Positions 1 to 7,618 of a stretch of DNA of 32,808 bases are shown one piece after another. The stretch is taken from the NCBI GenBank assembly GCA_040754625.1, contig JBFMCF010000071.1:1-32808 (forward strand), read 5' to 3'. The notes below the pieces were generated by a model that did not search any database, was not told the origin of the DNA, and saw only the letters and a list, made by a program, of their open reading frames with translations. The number at the start of each line of letters is the position of its first letter. Positions within the stretch are counted from its first letter, which is position 1. The translations under genes and the position numbers were made by a program. Source of the DNA: a bacterium. GTDB taxonomy: Bacteria; JACRDZ01; JAQUKH01.

Positions 1-313
1 CACCACCCGCCAATATGTTATAGGCGATATTCAGCACATGATCCGATTCATGATACGGGACATGTGTTTTTAATAATTTTAGATTTGAGTCGATTTCTTT
101 TACCAGTCCCATCTTTTTTACCATTTGGTGAAGGACTCCTATTCCCCCACAGTTTATCGCTTGAATTTTCCCGCTCATTTCATAGTGTATGTTGCTGCCC
201 TTCATGACCGGATCGGGTTGATCTTTCCATTGTTTTTTTCTTAATCGGTGTCCAATTTGTTGTTGACGATTCCTTAGTATTTTGCTATATTTTCCTTTAG
301 ATTTTTTATTCAC
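1..313 (-). CDS. IS1380-type transposase, N-terminal part (runs off left edge)
   Basis: I translated the minus strand from a GTG at 313 to the window edge and found about 104 open codons. The protein has a basic N-terminus, then a stretch reading MKGSNIHYEMSGKIQAI, a GGIG motif, and PYHESDHVLNIAYNILAGG at the edge. From memory, that last motif is typical of the N-terminal part of IS1380-family DDE transposases, which cut and paste the element. AAAGGG just upstream of the GTG is a plausible ribosome site, and the frame is closed by a stop at 338-340, so GTG is the only reasonable start. The catalytic DDE domain lies outside the window, so activity cannot be judged. Confidence 0.8.
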   Translation of the reverse strand, partial: MNKKSKGKYSKILRNRQQQIGHRLRKKQWKDQPDPVMKGSNIHYEMSGKIQAINCGGIGVLHQMVKKMGLVKEIDSNLKLLKTHVPYHESDHVLNIAYNILAGG

Positions 314-388
314 TTGAAATGCCCTTTTTTTTGGTTGTTATGTTTTGTGATAAAATCATTTTAACCAATAGAATTGGGCATTTCAAGT
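312..388. repeat. 13-bp inverted repeat at the right end of the transposase gene
   Basis: ACTTGAAATGCCC at 312-324 is the exact reverse complement of GGGCATTTCAAGT at 376-388, with 51 bases between. The left arm covers the start and ribosome site of the transposase gene. The outer arm could be the terminal repeat of the insertion sequence, or the pair could form a hairpin that limits transposase translation. The other end of the element is not in the window, so the true IS boundary is undetermined. Confidence 0.6.
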
Positions 389-699
389 CCTTTTTCGCTT
401 TTATTTCAAAAAATTACGCTTGTGTAAGGTTTAGTGTATTTACGCATTTAGTTTATTTCTCCAGAAGATTTCTTACAAAATATAAAAAAACCATCATTTA
501 CCTGCTGACGTTTCTTATAAGTATTATCCTGGCCTTCATAAAAATATTACTTGTAAAAAAAATAATCAGAAATGTTAGAATTGAAGATCTTTTAGCAAGT
601 ACAATTTATAGTGTATTACCTTTTAATTTATTATGGATCACTCTTGTAATTTACAAAGATCCCGCATGGACATTTGAAAGATGGGAGAAGGTTAAGTAA
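319..699 (+). pseudogene. Hypothetical membrane protein fragment beside the insertion sequence
   Basis: This 126-codon open frame begins inside the inverted repeat of the insertion sequence and has no ribosome site, so its first 20 or so codons are probably not native. The remainder has two hydrophobic segments (about residues 58-78 and 97-111) separated by a basic stretch and ends in a charged tail. It overlaps the 3' end of nth on the other strand by 8 bases. I do not recognise a family. The simplest reading is the 3' remainder of a small membrane-protein gene whose 5' end was lost at the insertion. A chance open frame is also possible. Confidence 0.3.
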
Positions 700-1324
700 T
701 ATTTTTCGACGGGCATAAATCGTATAATACGCATTCCCCGTGGTTTGGTTTTTTTGCGTTACAGATTTTCCTTCCATGCTCGATCAAAAGGTTTGAAAAA
801 TCACCCCATTCTTTCTTGTCCAGGAGTTTCATTAAATCCTGTTCGATTTTATTGGGGTCAATATTTTTGCTCAATCCAAGCCTTTGGCTTAACCTTGATA
901 CATGCGTGTCAACAGCGATACCCTCAATTTTACCAAATCCGTTGAACAATACGATATTCGCGGTTTTCCGCGCGACACCGGGCAATTGAATCAATTCGTC
1001 CATAGAGGCTGGGACTTTGCCGTTAAATTCTTTCAGGATTTTTTGGCATGAAGCGATTATATTTTTCGCCTTGTTGTGGTAAAATCCCGTAGAGCGTATT
1101 TCCTGCTCGAATGTTTTTAAATCCGCGTTCGCGTAGTCTTCGACTTTTTTATACTTTTTGAAAAGTTTTTTAGTGACTATATTTACCCGTGCGTCTGTGC
1201 ACTGCGCGGAAAGTATCGTTGAAACCAGTATTTCCAGCGGGTTTCCGAAGTCAAGCGCGGTTTTTGCCCCGGGATATTCTTTCTTAAGAAGTTGTAAAAT
1301 TTTACCAATATTATTCTTAGGCAT
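692..1324 (-). CDS. nth: Endonuclease III, DNA glycosylase/AP lyase
   Basis: This 210-residue protein matches the usual length of Nth, the base-excision-repair enzyme that removes oxidised pyrimidines and nicks the abasic site. The helix-hairpin-helix LPGVARKTA contains the catalytic lysine K120, and AVDTHVSR contains the catalytic aspartate D139, equivalent to K120/D138 of the E. coli enzyme. The C-terminal iron-sulfur motif is altered: it reads C188-x6-H195-x2-C198-x5-C204, with histidine where the family normally has the second cysteine. I checked this on the DNA. It is the last gene of a minus-strand operon, one base after the phosphorylase-like gene. Confidence 0.93.
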   Translation of the reverse strand: MPKNNIGKILQLLKKEYPGAKTALDFGNPLEILVSTILSAQCTDARVNIVTKKLFKKYKKVEDYANADLKTFEQEIRSTGFYHNKAKNIIASCQKILKEFNGKVPASMDELIQLPGVARKTANIVLFNGFGKIEGIAVDTHVSRLSQRLGLSKNIDPNKIEQDLMKLLDKKEWGDFSNLLIEHGRKICNAKKPNHGECVLYDLCPSKNIT

Positions 1325-1325
1325 A

Positions 1326-2021
1326 TTATAAAATTTCCGTCAATATGGCAATCGCCTTGTTTATTGAACCGGATATTTTAAGTTTTAAGTCATTGTCCAT
1401 ATTCATGTAAAAAGGTTTATCGTTTATTATATCACTGATATAAAATAACGCCGCGGTTTTAATCCCCGCGTGATTGCCTGCTGAAAACAAAGCCGAGCAC
1501 TCCATATCGAAAACATCAATATTTTTGTTCCTGAATAAATTTATATTTTCCTCTTCAAGCTTAAGTGAAGACACTGTGGCGCAGGCCACATTTTTTATTT
1601 CAATATTTTGTTTAATGATCTTTTCAAAAAGTGTTTTATCAGGGTAGAAAATTTTATCCTCCGCGCAAGGGTTTAATAACATACTGCTGAAACTTTCGTG
1701 TGAATAACACTTCGAGGGGCTTACTAAGCTTCCAACTGATAGTCTGTCCTTTTCCTCCAAAAGTCCGCATGAGCCAAAAAGGATTATATTTTTGCACGCG
1801 GTATCTTTTAGAAATAATACTGCGTCACCGGTGAAACCCGGGCCGATCCCGGTTTGTATAATTGTAAAACCAGGGGCGTCCGCGGAAGAATATATTTTGC
1901 CTTTTTTAAAATCAGTTATATTTAAGTTTTTTAATATGTATTTTGCAACGAAAGGCATCAGGACGCAGTTTTCTTTTATACATGACTTTTTTATACCGAA
2001 AAGGATTTCAAATTTATCCAT
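1326..2021 (-). CDS. Nucleoside phosphorylase / nucleosidase superfamily protein
   Basis: The protein has the PNP/UDP-phosphorylase fold signatures: GIGPG followed by a Gly-rich IILFGSCG strand, and VFDMECSALFSAG near the C-terminus, where Met-Glu contacts the nucleoside ribose. Known members split purine or uridine nucleosides, methylthioadenosine or S-adenosylhomocysteine, and some act on adenosylhopane; the substrate here cannot be read from sequence. I chose ATG at 2021 (231 residues) because AGGA lies about 7 bases before it. A GTG at 2084 would overlap the transporter stop as GTGA and give 252 residues, but it lacks a ribosome site and sits in the arm of a hairpin. It lies between the transporter gene and nth. 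Confidence 0.8.
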   Translation of the reverse strand: MDKFEILFGIKKSCIKENCVLMPFVAKYILKNLNITDFKKGKIYSSADAPGFTIIQTGIGPGFTGDAVLFLKDTACKNIILFGSCGLLEEKDRLSVGSLVSPSKCYSHESFSSMLLNPCAEDKIFYPDKTLFEKIIKQNIEIKNVACATVSSLKLEEENINLFRNKNIDVFDMECSALFSAGNHAGIKTAALFYISDIINDKPFYMNMDNDLKLKISGSINKAIAILTEIL

Positions 2022-2050
2022 TATGCCGTCCTGATATTTTGCTTTTTCAA

Positions 2051-2088
2051 ATAAGTGAGTGGTCGAAACTCCCCGCCCCCTCACTTAT
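2051..2088 (-). other. Hairpin at the transporter stop codon
   Basis: ATAAGTGAG at 2051-2059 and CTCACTTAT at 2080-2088 are perfectly complementary 9-base arms around a 20-base loop that is G-rich on the transcribed strand. The hairpin covers the transporter stop and the alternative GTG start of the phosphorylase gene. No U-tract follows, so it does not look like an intrinsic terminator. It could affect mRNA processing or coupling between the two genes. Confidence 0.5.
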
Positions 2089-2962
2089 ATTTTTCTACCG
2101 GTTCCATATGGACAACCACATCTGTTATTTCTTTTATATTGGTTTTGATTGTTGATTCAATAGAATTGCTTATTTCATGCGCTTTATCCATCTGTGTATC
2201 CGGGTTTATCTGGACGTGCAGGTCCAGGTGTATATCGTCAGGCCTGCCGCGTGTTCTTATCTTATGGCATGTTTTTACCCCTGTAATGTTTAAAACAATA
2301 TTTTTTATTTTTTTCTCGTCGATCGGTGCGGTATCGCATAATATGTCCGAACCGCCTTTTATTATTTCATAAGCCGCGCCCGCGATAAATAATGAGATGA
2401 TAATTGTTGCAATAGGGTCCAGAACCGGAAAACCCAATTTTATTGCAATTAACGTAACAAGCACGGATAATGATGTAAATATGTCTGATTTTGTGTGCAG
2501 TGAATCTGAAATAAGTATATCACTTTTCAAATCTTCACCTTTTTTATATTCATATTTCATGACTAAAAAATTGATTAGCATCGTGCCGGTTATTATAATA
2601 AAACTTTTTATATCCGCCTTAGGAACAGCCGGATTCAGAAAACGCAGTATACTCCCTTTTATCAGGTTAAAACAGACAACTGCCAATAATGCGGCAATGC
2701 TTAAAGAAGCGAGTGTTTCATATTTTTTATGGCCGTACGGATGTTCTTTGTCCTTTGGTTTGGATGCAATGGTGATTCCTATAAGCCCTATAATGTTTGA
2801 CGCGCCGTCAGTCAATGAGTGAAATCCGTCAGCGGTCATGCTTATGCATTGGGTATAAATTCCATAAAGTATTTTTGCCAACGCAACCAGCCAGTTTAGA
2901 ATTAAAATGATAAACAATATTGACTTGATATTTTTGTAGCGTTTTTGTTCAACAACCTCCAT
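2081..2962 (-). CDS. Cation diffusion facilitator (Zn/Mn/Fe efflux) transporter
   Basis: This 293-residue protein has the length and layout of CDF antiporters, which exchange divalent metal for protons at the inner membrane. About six hydrophobic segments occupy residues 12-210. The metal site is visible as ADGFHSLTD in helix 2 (D45, H48, D52) and DSLHTKSD in helix 5 (D153, H156, D160). HPYGHKKYE lies in the cytoplasmic loop after helix 2. The C-terminal 80 residues form the soluble ferredoxin-like dimerisation domain, with GRPDDIHLDLHVQINP and VVVHMEP. Metal specificity is not predictable. It is the first gene of the minus-strand operon. No Shine-Dalgarno precedes the ATG. Confidence 0.93.
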   Translation of the reverse strand: MEVVEQKRYKNIKSILFIILILNWLVALAKILYGIYTQCISMTADGFHSLTDGASNIIGLIGITIASKPKDKEHPYGHKKYETLASLSIAALLAVVCFNLIKGSILRFLNPAVPKADIKSFIIITGTMLINFLVMKYEYKKGEDLKSDILISDSLHTKSDIFTSLSVLVTLIAIKLGFPVLDPIATIIISLFIAGAAYEIIKGGSDILCDTAPIDEKKIKNIVLNITGVKTCHKIRTRGRPDDIHLDLHVQINPDTQMDKAHEISNSIESTIKTNIKEITDVVVHMEPVEKYK

Positions 2963-2972
2963 AATAACTATA

Positions 2973-3001
2973 ATTATACCTTATTTTAAACGATTTTTCT
3001 A
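2973..3001 (-). promoter_or_regulatory. Possible promoter for the transporter operon
   Basis: On the minus strand a perfect TATAAT (2978-2973) lies 17 bases after TAGAAA (3001-2996, 4 of 6 matches to TTGACA). Transcription would start about 5 bases before the transporter ATG, giving a near-leaderless message, which fits the missing Shine-Dalgarno. The weak -35 keeps confidence low. Confidence 0.35.
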
Positions 3002-3027
3002 TATTTTGTGAAAAACCAGTTATTTTA

Positions 3028-3056
3028 TCGACAAACAAATGAAAAAGTTATAAAAT
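3028..3056 (+). promoter_or_regulatory. Weak candidate promoter for the SemiSWEET gene
   Basis: TCGACA (3028-3033), a 17-base spacer and TAAAAT (3051-3056) each differ from consensus by one base. The predicted start would fall almost on the ATG, so the message would be leaderless. AT-rich sequence makes chance matches likely. Confidence 0.25.
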
Positions 3057-3064
3057 ATCAACAT

Positions 3065-3337
3065 ATGCATATGCAAAAATACCCGCTTTTTATTGATATT
3101 CTCGGAGGATTTGCCGGTTTTCTTACAACAATAGCCTTTTTGCCGCAAGTCATAAAGGTTATAAAGACTAAGTCAACCCATGACCTTTCCCTTGTAATGT
3201 TCATTATGTTTTGCATAGGCGTCATATTATGGTTAATTTTTGGAATTTATTTGCAATCCATGCCGGTAATAATTGCCAATTTTTTCACACTGGGATTTTC
3301 ATTGATTATTTTATGGTATAAAATTAAATATAGGTAA
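3065..3337 (+). CDS. SemiSWEET-type sugar transporter (PQ-loop)
   Basis: From ATG 3065 the protein is 90 residues, the usual SemiSWEET length. It shows three transmembrane segments (about 11-30, 45-63 and 66-84), a PQ motif (FLPQVIKVIKTKS) at the end of the first, a Leu-Trp-Leu-Ile-Phe-Gly segment in the second, and an Ile-Ala-Asn in the third, all hallmarks of the family. SemiSWEETs work as homodimers that let sugars cross the inner membrane down a gradient. An upstream GTG at 3008 would add 19 polar residues, which I consider not native. A second ATG at 3071 is equally possible. No Shine-Dalgarno is visible. Confidence 0.88.
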   Translation: MHMQKYPLFIDILGGFAGFLTTIAFLPQVIKVIKTKSTHDLSLVMFIMFCIGVILWLIFGIYLQSMPVIIANFFTLGFSLIILWYKIKYR

Positions 3338-3361
3338 AATTTTGCAAAAGGAGGATTTAAA

Positions 3362-3601
3362 ATGGTAAAAAAAAGCTGGTATTGTATTATCACAGTTTTT
3401 TTTATGATTTTAAGCGTTATTACTGCCGCCGTCGGGTGTAAAGGCGGTGAAACAAAAAAGGCCGCAAATGAAGTAATAGATGAATTTACAGGAAACCGGG
3501 CGGTCAAACAGGGGCGGCAAATGAAAAATAATATCGAAGATATTAAAAAAGAGAGTATTGACAGGGAAGAGAATTTTAAAAAACAAATGGGAAATGAATG
3601 A
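3362..3601 (+). CDS. Small putative lipoprotein
   Basis: This 79-residue protein begins with a basic N-terminus (MVKKSW) and a hydrophobic stretch to residue 25, followed by AAVGC with Cys26 as the candidate lipidation site; the -3 residue is Ala, so the lipobox is imperfect. The mature part is short, charged and probably helical (KKAANEVIDEF, then DIKKESIDREENFKKQMGNE). I recognise no domain. A very strong ribosome site, AAAAGGAGG at 3346-3354, lies 7 bases before the ATG. It follows the SemiSWEET gene by 24 bases and precedes the polysaccharide promoter. Confidence 0.75.
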   Translation: MVKKSWYCIITVFFMILSVITAAVGCKGGETKKAANEVIDEFTGNRAVKQGRQMKNNIEDIKKESIDREENFKKQMGNE

Positions 3602-3610
3602 AATATTTTA

Positions 3611-3639
3611 TTGTCAATAAGTTTAATGTTTGATATAAT
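3611..3639 (+). promoter_or_regulatory. Sigma70-type promoter of the polysaccharide cluster
   Basis: TTGTCA (3611-3616), a 17-base spacer and TATAAT (3634-3639), with TG at 3631-3632 forming an extended -10. It would start transcription near 3646, about 80 bases before rfbF, the first gene of the co-directional cluster. Confidence 0.75.
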
Positions 3640-3727
3640 ATCTTGTTTTTGCGATATATATGAGGTTTTTTAAAAAGCCAATGTTAGATAGTTTTATCCG
3701 GGAAAAATCCAATCAAGGAAAATACAT

Positions 3728-4507
3728 ATGAAAGTGGTGATTCTTGCAGGTGGAAGAGGAACAAGACTTAGTGAAGAGACCGGCATGGTTCCCAAACCAA
3801 TGATTGAAATCGGCGGGAAACCAATACTATGGCATATCATGAAAATATATTCACATTATGGTTATAATGAATTCATTATCTGCCTGGGATATAAGGGTTA
3901 TATGATTAAAGAATATTTTTCTCATTATTTTTCACATATGAGTGATATAACAATTGATTTGGTTAATAATAAAACAATAATTCATAACACCTTGTCTGAA
4001 CCATGGAAAATAACCCTGGTAAATACCGGATTTGATACATTTACAGGCGGCAGGTTAAAAAGGATTCAAAGTTATATAAAAAATGAAAGCTTTATGATGA
4101 CTTACGGAGATGGTGTGGGAAATGTAAATATTAAAGAATTAGTTAAAAATCATAAAAAAAGTAAAAAATACGTCACCCTGACTGCGGTCAAAGCCTCAGA
4201 ACGGTTTGGGATTTTGGATATTAAAAAGGATAAAAGTAATATTTTAAATTCGTTTAATGAAAAACCAGAGATAACTGATAATTGGATAAATGCCGGCTTT
4301 TTTGTGCTGGAACCGGAAATATTCGGTTATATAAAAGGTGACTATACATGGTGGGAGAAAGAACCATTGGAGAGCCTTGCAAAAAATAGCCAGGTAGTTG
4401 CCTATAAGCATTCAGGTTTTTGGAAACCCATGGATACACTGAGGGATAAAAACGAATTAGAACAGCTATGGCAGTCAAATAAAGCCTTATGGAAGCTTTG
4501 GGAATAA
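3728..4507 (+). CDS. rfbF: Glucose-1-phosphate cytidylyltransferase
   Basis: The enzyme makes CDP-glucose from CTP and glucose 1-phosphate, the first step of CDP-6-deoxy and 3,6-dideoxyhexose synthesis. The 259-residue length is the family norm. The N-terminus has the nucleotide-binding LAGGRGTRLSEET, Lys23 in VPKPMIEIGGKPILWHI, and TYGDGVGN with the metal-binding Asp128. The SEETGMVPKPM and EPWKITLVNTG segments are characteristic of RfbF rather than RmlA or GalU. AAGGAAA precedes the ATG. It is the first cluster gene after the promoter at 3611-3639, 15 bases upstream of its pathway partner rfbG. Confidence 0.95.
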   Translation: MKVVILAGGRGTRLSEETGMVPKPMIEIGGKPILWHIMKIYSHYGYNEFIICLGYKGYMIKEYFSHYFSHMSDITIDLVNNKTIIHNTLSEPWKITLVNTGFDTFTGGRLKRIQSYIKNESFMMTYGDGVGNVNIKELVKNHKKSKKYVTLTAVKASERFGILDIKKDKSNILNSFNEKPEITDNWINAGFFVLEPEIFGYIKGDYTWWEKEPLESLAKNSQVVAYKHSGFWKPMDTLRDKNELEQLWQSNKALWKLWE

Positions 4508-4522
4508 AAATTAAATTTTTTT

Positions 4523-5491
4523 ATGAACAACTTTTGGAAAAACAAGAGGATTTTGGTTACCGGTTATGAAGGATTTTTAGGGTCAAACCTCACTAAATGG
4601 TTATTGAATAATAAAGCCAGGATTATTGGAATTGACATAGATGTTAGACGGGATAAAACAATTCTTACAGAAAATGACTATGACAAAATAACTGTAATAA
4701 AAGGTAATATTTCCGATTTTGATTTTTTAAAGGAAATTATTTCGAAATATAAAATTGAAATTATTTTTCATCTCGCGGCGGAGGCAATTGTTGAAAGGGC
4801 ATTAAAAGATCCTTTAAAAACATTTTCTTCAAATATTGAAGGTACCTGGAATATTTTAGAAGCATGCAGGCAGTATGGAAAAGTCGGGACAATTATTATT
4901 GCATCAAGCGACAAAGCATATGGCAGCCACAAAAAGCTTCCCTATAAGGAGGATGCTCCTTTAATCGGTAATCATCCTTACGATGTATCCAAAAGCTGTG
5001 CAGATTTAATTGCTTACGCTTATTATCACACTTATAATTTACCTGTTGCGGTCACACGCTGTGGCAATATATACGGCCCGGGTGATTTTAATTTTTCAAG
5101 AATAATTCCGGATGCAATAAGATGTTTAATTACAGGTGAAACTTTATTGATTAGAAGCGATGGCAGATTTACCAGAGATTATGTTTATGTGGATGATATT
5201 GTAAACGGATATGTTATGCTTGCGGAAAAAATGAAGAAAAAGAAATTGCAGGGAGAAGTTTTTAACTTCAGCGATGAAAATCCTCTGGCAGTAATAAAGC
5301 TTTTAGAGATAATATCAGCATTAACAAAACAGAAATTAAATTATAGGGTTTTAAACAAAGCAAAATATGAGATAAAAGACCAATTTTTAGATTCTTCAAA
5401 AGCCAGAAGACTTCTGGGATGGAAACCAAAATACACATTGAAGGAAGGATTTAAAGAAACAATTGAATGGTATAAAAGATATTTCAGCTGA
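4523..5491 (+). CDS. rfbG: CDP-glucose 4,6-dehydratase
   Basis: This extended short-chain dehydrogenase of 322 residues would convert CDP-glucose to CDP-4-keto-6-deoxyglucose with bound NAD. The Rossmann glycines are G14, G17 and G20 in VTGYEGFLGS. The active site has Ser-Ser-Asp-Lys at 128-131, the Asp-Lys pair marking a 4,6-dehydratase, and Tyr153-x3-Lys157. RCGNIYGPGD and SRIIPDAIR match the substrate-binding region of RfbG. It is about 35 residues shorter than the enterobacterial enzyme. The assignment leans on the adjacent rfbF. No Shine-Dalgarno is visible; the ATG is preceded by a run of Ts. Confidence 0.88.
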   Translation: MNNFWKNKRILVTGYEGFLGSNLTKWLLNNKARIIGIDIDVRRDKTILTENDYDKITVIKGNISDFDFLKEIISKYKIEIIFHLAAEAIVERALKDPLKTFSSNIEGTWNILEACRQYGKVGTIIIASSDKAYGSHKKLPYKEDAPLIGNHPYDVSKSCADLIAYAYYHTYNLPVAVTRCGNIYGPGDFNFSRIIPDAIRCLITGETLLIRSDGRFTRDYVYVDDIVNGYVMLAEKMKKKKLQGEVFNFSDENPLAVIKLLEIISALTKQKLNYRVLNKAKYEIKDQFLDSSKARRLLGWKPKYTLKEGFKETIEWYKRYFS

Positions 5492-5499
5492 ATTTTATT

Positions 5500-7551
5500 A
5501 TGAAAGATACAGAAAAAAATATATCAAAAAATGAAGAAACAGACCATGGATACAATGTAGATTATAAAAATTATATTTCAGGGATTTCAGCCTTATTTTT
5601 TTCAATAGTATTTGCCTGGCTTATGATCCCCATAATTGTAAATTTTATAAATCCCTCAATGATAGATATGGCAGAGATAGAAAAAATATTTATTCCTTCA
5701 GTACTGAAGGATATTTATCCCGAACCTATGGAAAGGACCATGTTTTTAACCGGGATTGTTTTACTGCCGGTTTTATTGCTTATATTTATCTGTCTTTTTA
5801 ATTATATTTTTAAAAATATCACTGATTTATCGGTAATAAAGTATAGCTATAATGTTCTGTTTATTGTTTTTCTTGGCATGATAGCATATTTAACATGGGT
5901 ATCAAATAAAAAGAACCAGTTCTTTTATTTTCAAACCAGCATTAGGCCCGGGGTAAAAAGTATTTTTTCCATTGCTGTTATAAGTTTTTTAATGAATTTA
6001 TTAATTTTAAATGCACAAAAAAATTATATTTCTAAATTTCTTTCAAAAACTATTTTATTTTTAACTAATTCGATATGTTGGATAATTATACTTTATGCGG
6101 TTTTAATAAATGTTTATGGCATTAGCCTGGTAAGGGATATGGGGACTTATAGGGCGCATTTAGAAGGGGTATTTCATTCTGTTGTCCAGGTTTTTTTAGG
6201 CAAACAAATATTATATAATCTTGTATCTCAATATGGGTTTTATCCTCATCTTTTAGAGCCTGTATGGAGAATAATAGGATTAAATGTATTCAAATTTACG
6301 TTGATTATGGGCCTTTTAATGGGAATATCGCTGGTTTTGTTTTATTTGATTTTTAAAAAATTAGTTGATAATAAAATAATCGCGTATCTGGGTTTTATCA
6401 CTTCGATTTGGCTGATTGCCACTTATGGCAGAGTTATATTTATGTACAACTGGTATCCTTCAATGATTGATCCTTATTTTCAGTTTTTCCCGATAAGATT
6501 TTTATTCCCGGTATTTTCCATTTATTTTACCTATTATTATTTAAAAACATCAAGCAAAAAAATATATTATATGTCGTTTGTTGCATATTCAATTTCTATA
6601 CTTTGGAATTTTGATACCGGTTTTGTGGTTTATTTAACATGGTTAATTACGTTAATTTATGAAGGAATATGCAGCAGGGATGTTAAAAAAATTATTTTTC
6701 ATATAGCGAACTGGATTATAATATTTTTTCTGACTATTGCTTTCTTCACATCATATATGTATTTAAGATATGGGCACCTGCCCATGTATAAAGAATTTTT
6801 GTTATACCAGAGGATGTATTACGTCTTTGGTTTCGGGATGCTGCCTATGCCTTTAATCCATCCATGGAATCTCGTTGCTATAGTGTATCTGGTAGGGCTT
6901 GCAATATCCTTAATTAATCTTTTGCAGGGAAAAAACTCGCTGAAGGTATCTATGATTTTTAATCTGTCTATTCTTGGTGTCGGTGTGTTTTCATATTATC
7001 AGGGAAGAAGCCATGATTTTAACATGACGGGGATATGCTATCCTGCAATTGTGTTGTTGGCTGTTTTTGCGGATGCCCTGCTTGAAAAATATAAGCGTGA
7101 CAGAAATGTATTTAATTTCGTAGCATTGAATTATATAATTTTTTTTATGATTTTTTTCTCAATGAGTTTTATAAAGAATTATAAAATAATTTTTACAACT
7201 TTGAAAGAAAGGGTGATGATTTCTCTTAGAGGTGAAAATACACCTGTTAAAAGAAGCGCTGAGTTTATAAAGAACAATACAAAAAGAGGTGAAGAAATTT
7301 TGTTGCTTTCAAATTTGTCAGCGATATATTATCTGGAATCCCGGACAATCACTCCAATAAAGAGTGAACCACGCAATATCGTTATGGTTAGTCAGGAAAA
7401 AGATGTATTGGATTATTTGGGAAGTAATTTATGTAAAAAAGTGTTTTTAGATGTAAATATTGAAAATAAAACAATTTGGAATTTTGTTCAAACTAATTTT
7501 AAACTATCTCTTATAAGTCCGGATAACAATATAGGTCTGTTTATTAAATGA
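5500..7551 (+). CDS. Large integral membrane protein, probable GT-C-type glycosyltransferase
   Basis: This 683-residue protein has about fourteen transmembrane segments. The first large outer loop contains Asp-Met-Gly (about residue 213) followed by a segment ending in LVSQYGFYPHLLEP. This acidic D-x-G loop followed by a Tyr-Gly-x-x-Pro region resembles GT-C enzymes that use lipid-linked sugars on the outer face of the inner membrane. The last 110 residues form a soluble domain (AEFIKNNTKRGEEILLLSN onward). GT-C function is inferred; a polymerase-like role cannot be excluded. The gap to rfbG is 8 bases with no clear ribosome site, suggesting coupled translation. The composition is very low in G+C, and the stop overlaps the edge of an inverted repeat at 7552. 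Confidence 0.6.
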   Translation: MKDTEKNISKNEETDHGYNVDYKNYISGISALFFSIVFAWLMIPIIVNFINPSMIDMAEIEKIFIPSVLKDIYPEPMERTMFLTGIVLLPVLLLIFICLFNYIFKNITDLSVIKYSYNVLFIVFLGMIAYLTWVSNKKNQFFYFQTSIRPGVKSIFSIAVISFLMNLLILNAQKNYISKFLSKTILFLTNSICWIIILYAVLINVYGISLVRDMGTYRAHLEGVFHSVVQVFLGKQILYNLVSQYGFYPHLLEPVWRIIGLNVFKFTLIMGLLMGISLVLFYLIFKKLVDNKIIAYLGFITSIWLIATYGRVIFMYNWYPSMIDPYFQFFPIRFLFPVFSIYFTYYYLKTSSKKIYYMSFVAYSISILWNFDTGFVVYLTWLITLIYEGICSRDVKKIIFHIANWIIIFFLTIAFFTSYMYLRYGHLPMYKEFLLYQRMYYVFGFGMLPMPLIHPWNLVAIVYLVGLAISLINLLQGKNSLKVSMIFNLSILGVGVFSYYQGRSHDFNMTGICYPAIVLLAVFADALLEKYKRDRNVFNFVALNYIIFFMIFFSMSFIKNYKIIFTTLKERVMISLRGENTPVKRSAEFIKNNTKRGEEILLLSNLSAIYYLESRTITPIKSEPRNIVMVSQEKDVLDYLGSNLCKKVFLDVNIENKTIWNFVQTNFKLSLISPDNNIGLFIK

Positions 7552-7577
7552 TTAGAAGTTGTTTCATAAGCCGGTTT
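7552..7577 (+). repeat. Left copy of a 25-bp inverted repeat pair
   Basis: The 25 bases from 7552 match the reverse complement of 22204-22228 at 23 positions; the longest exact block is 15 bases, TTTCATAAGCCGGTT. This copy starts directly after the stop of the membrane-protein gene. Its own palindromic partner half is degraded. Confidence 0.75.
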
Positions 7578-7618
7578 CGTTATACCGTTTGACTGGAGTT
7601 TTAGCAGGGAAAGGGAAA

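Noticed and set aside
2397-2822. 141-codon plus-strand open frame
   Set aside because: It is antisense to the transporter gene, whose metal-site motifs are intact.
3664-3679. Near-palindrome GGTTTTTTAAAAAGCC in the leader of rfbF
   Set aside because: It has only two G-C pairs per arm and no following U-tract; it is not a terminator, and AT-rich leaders often look like this.
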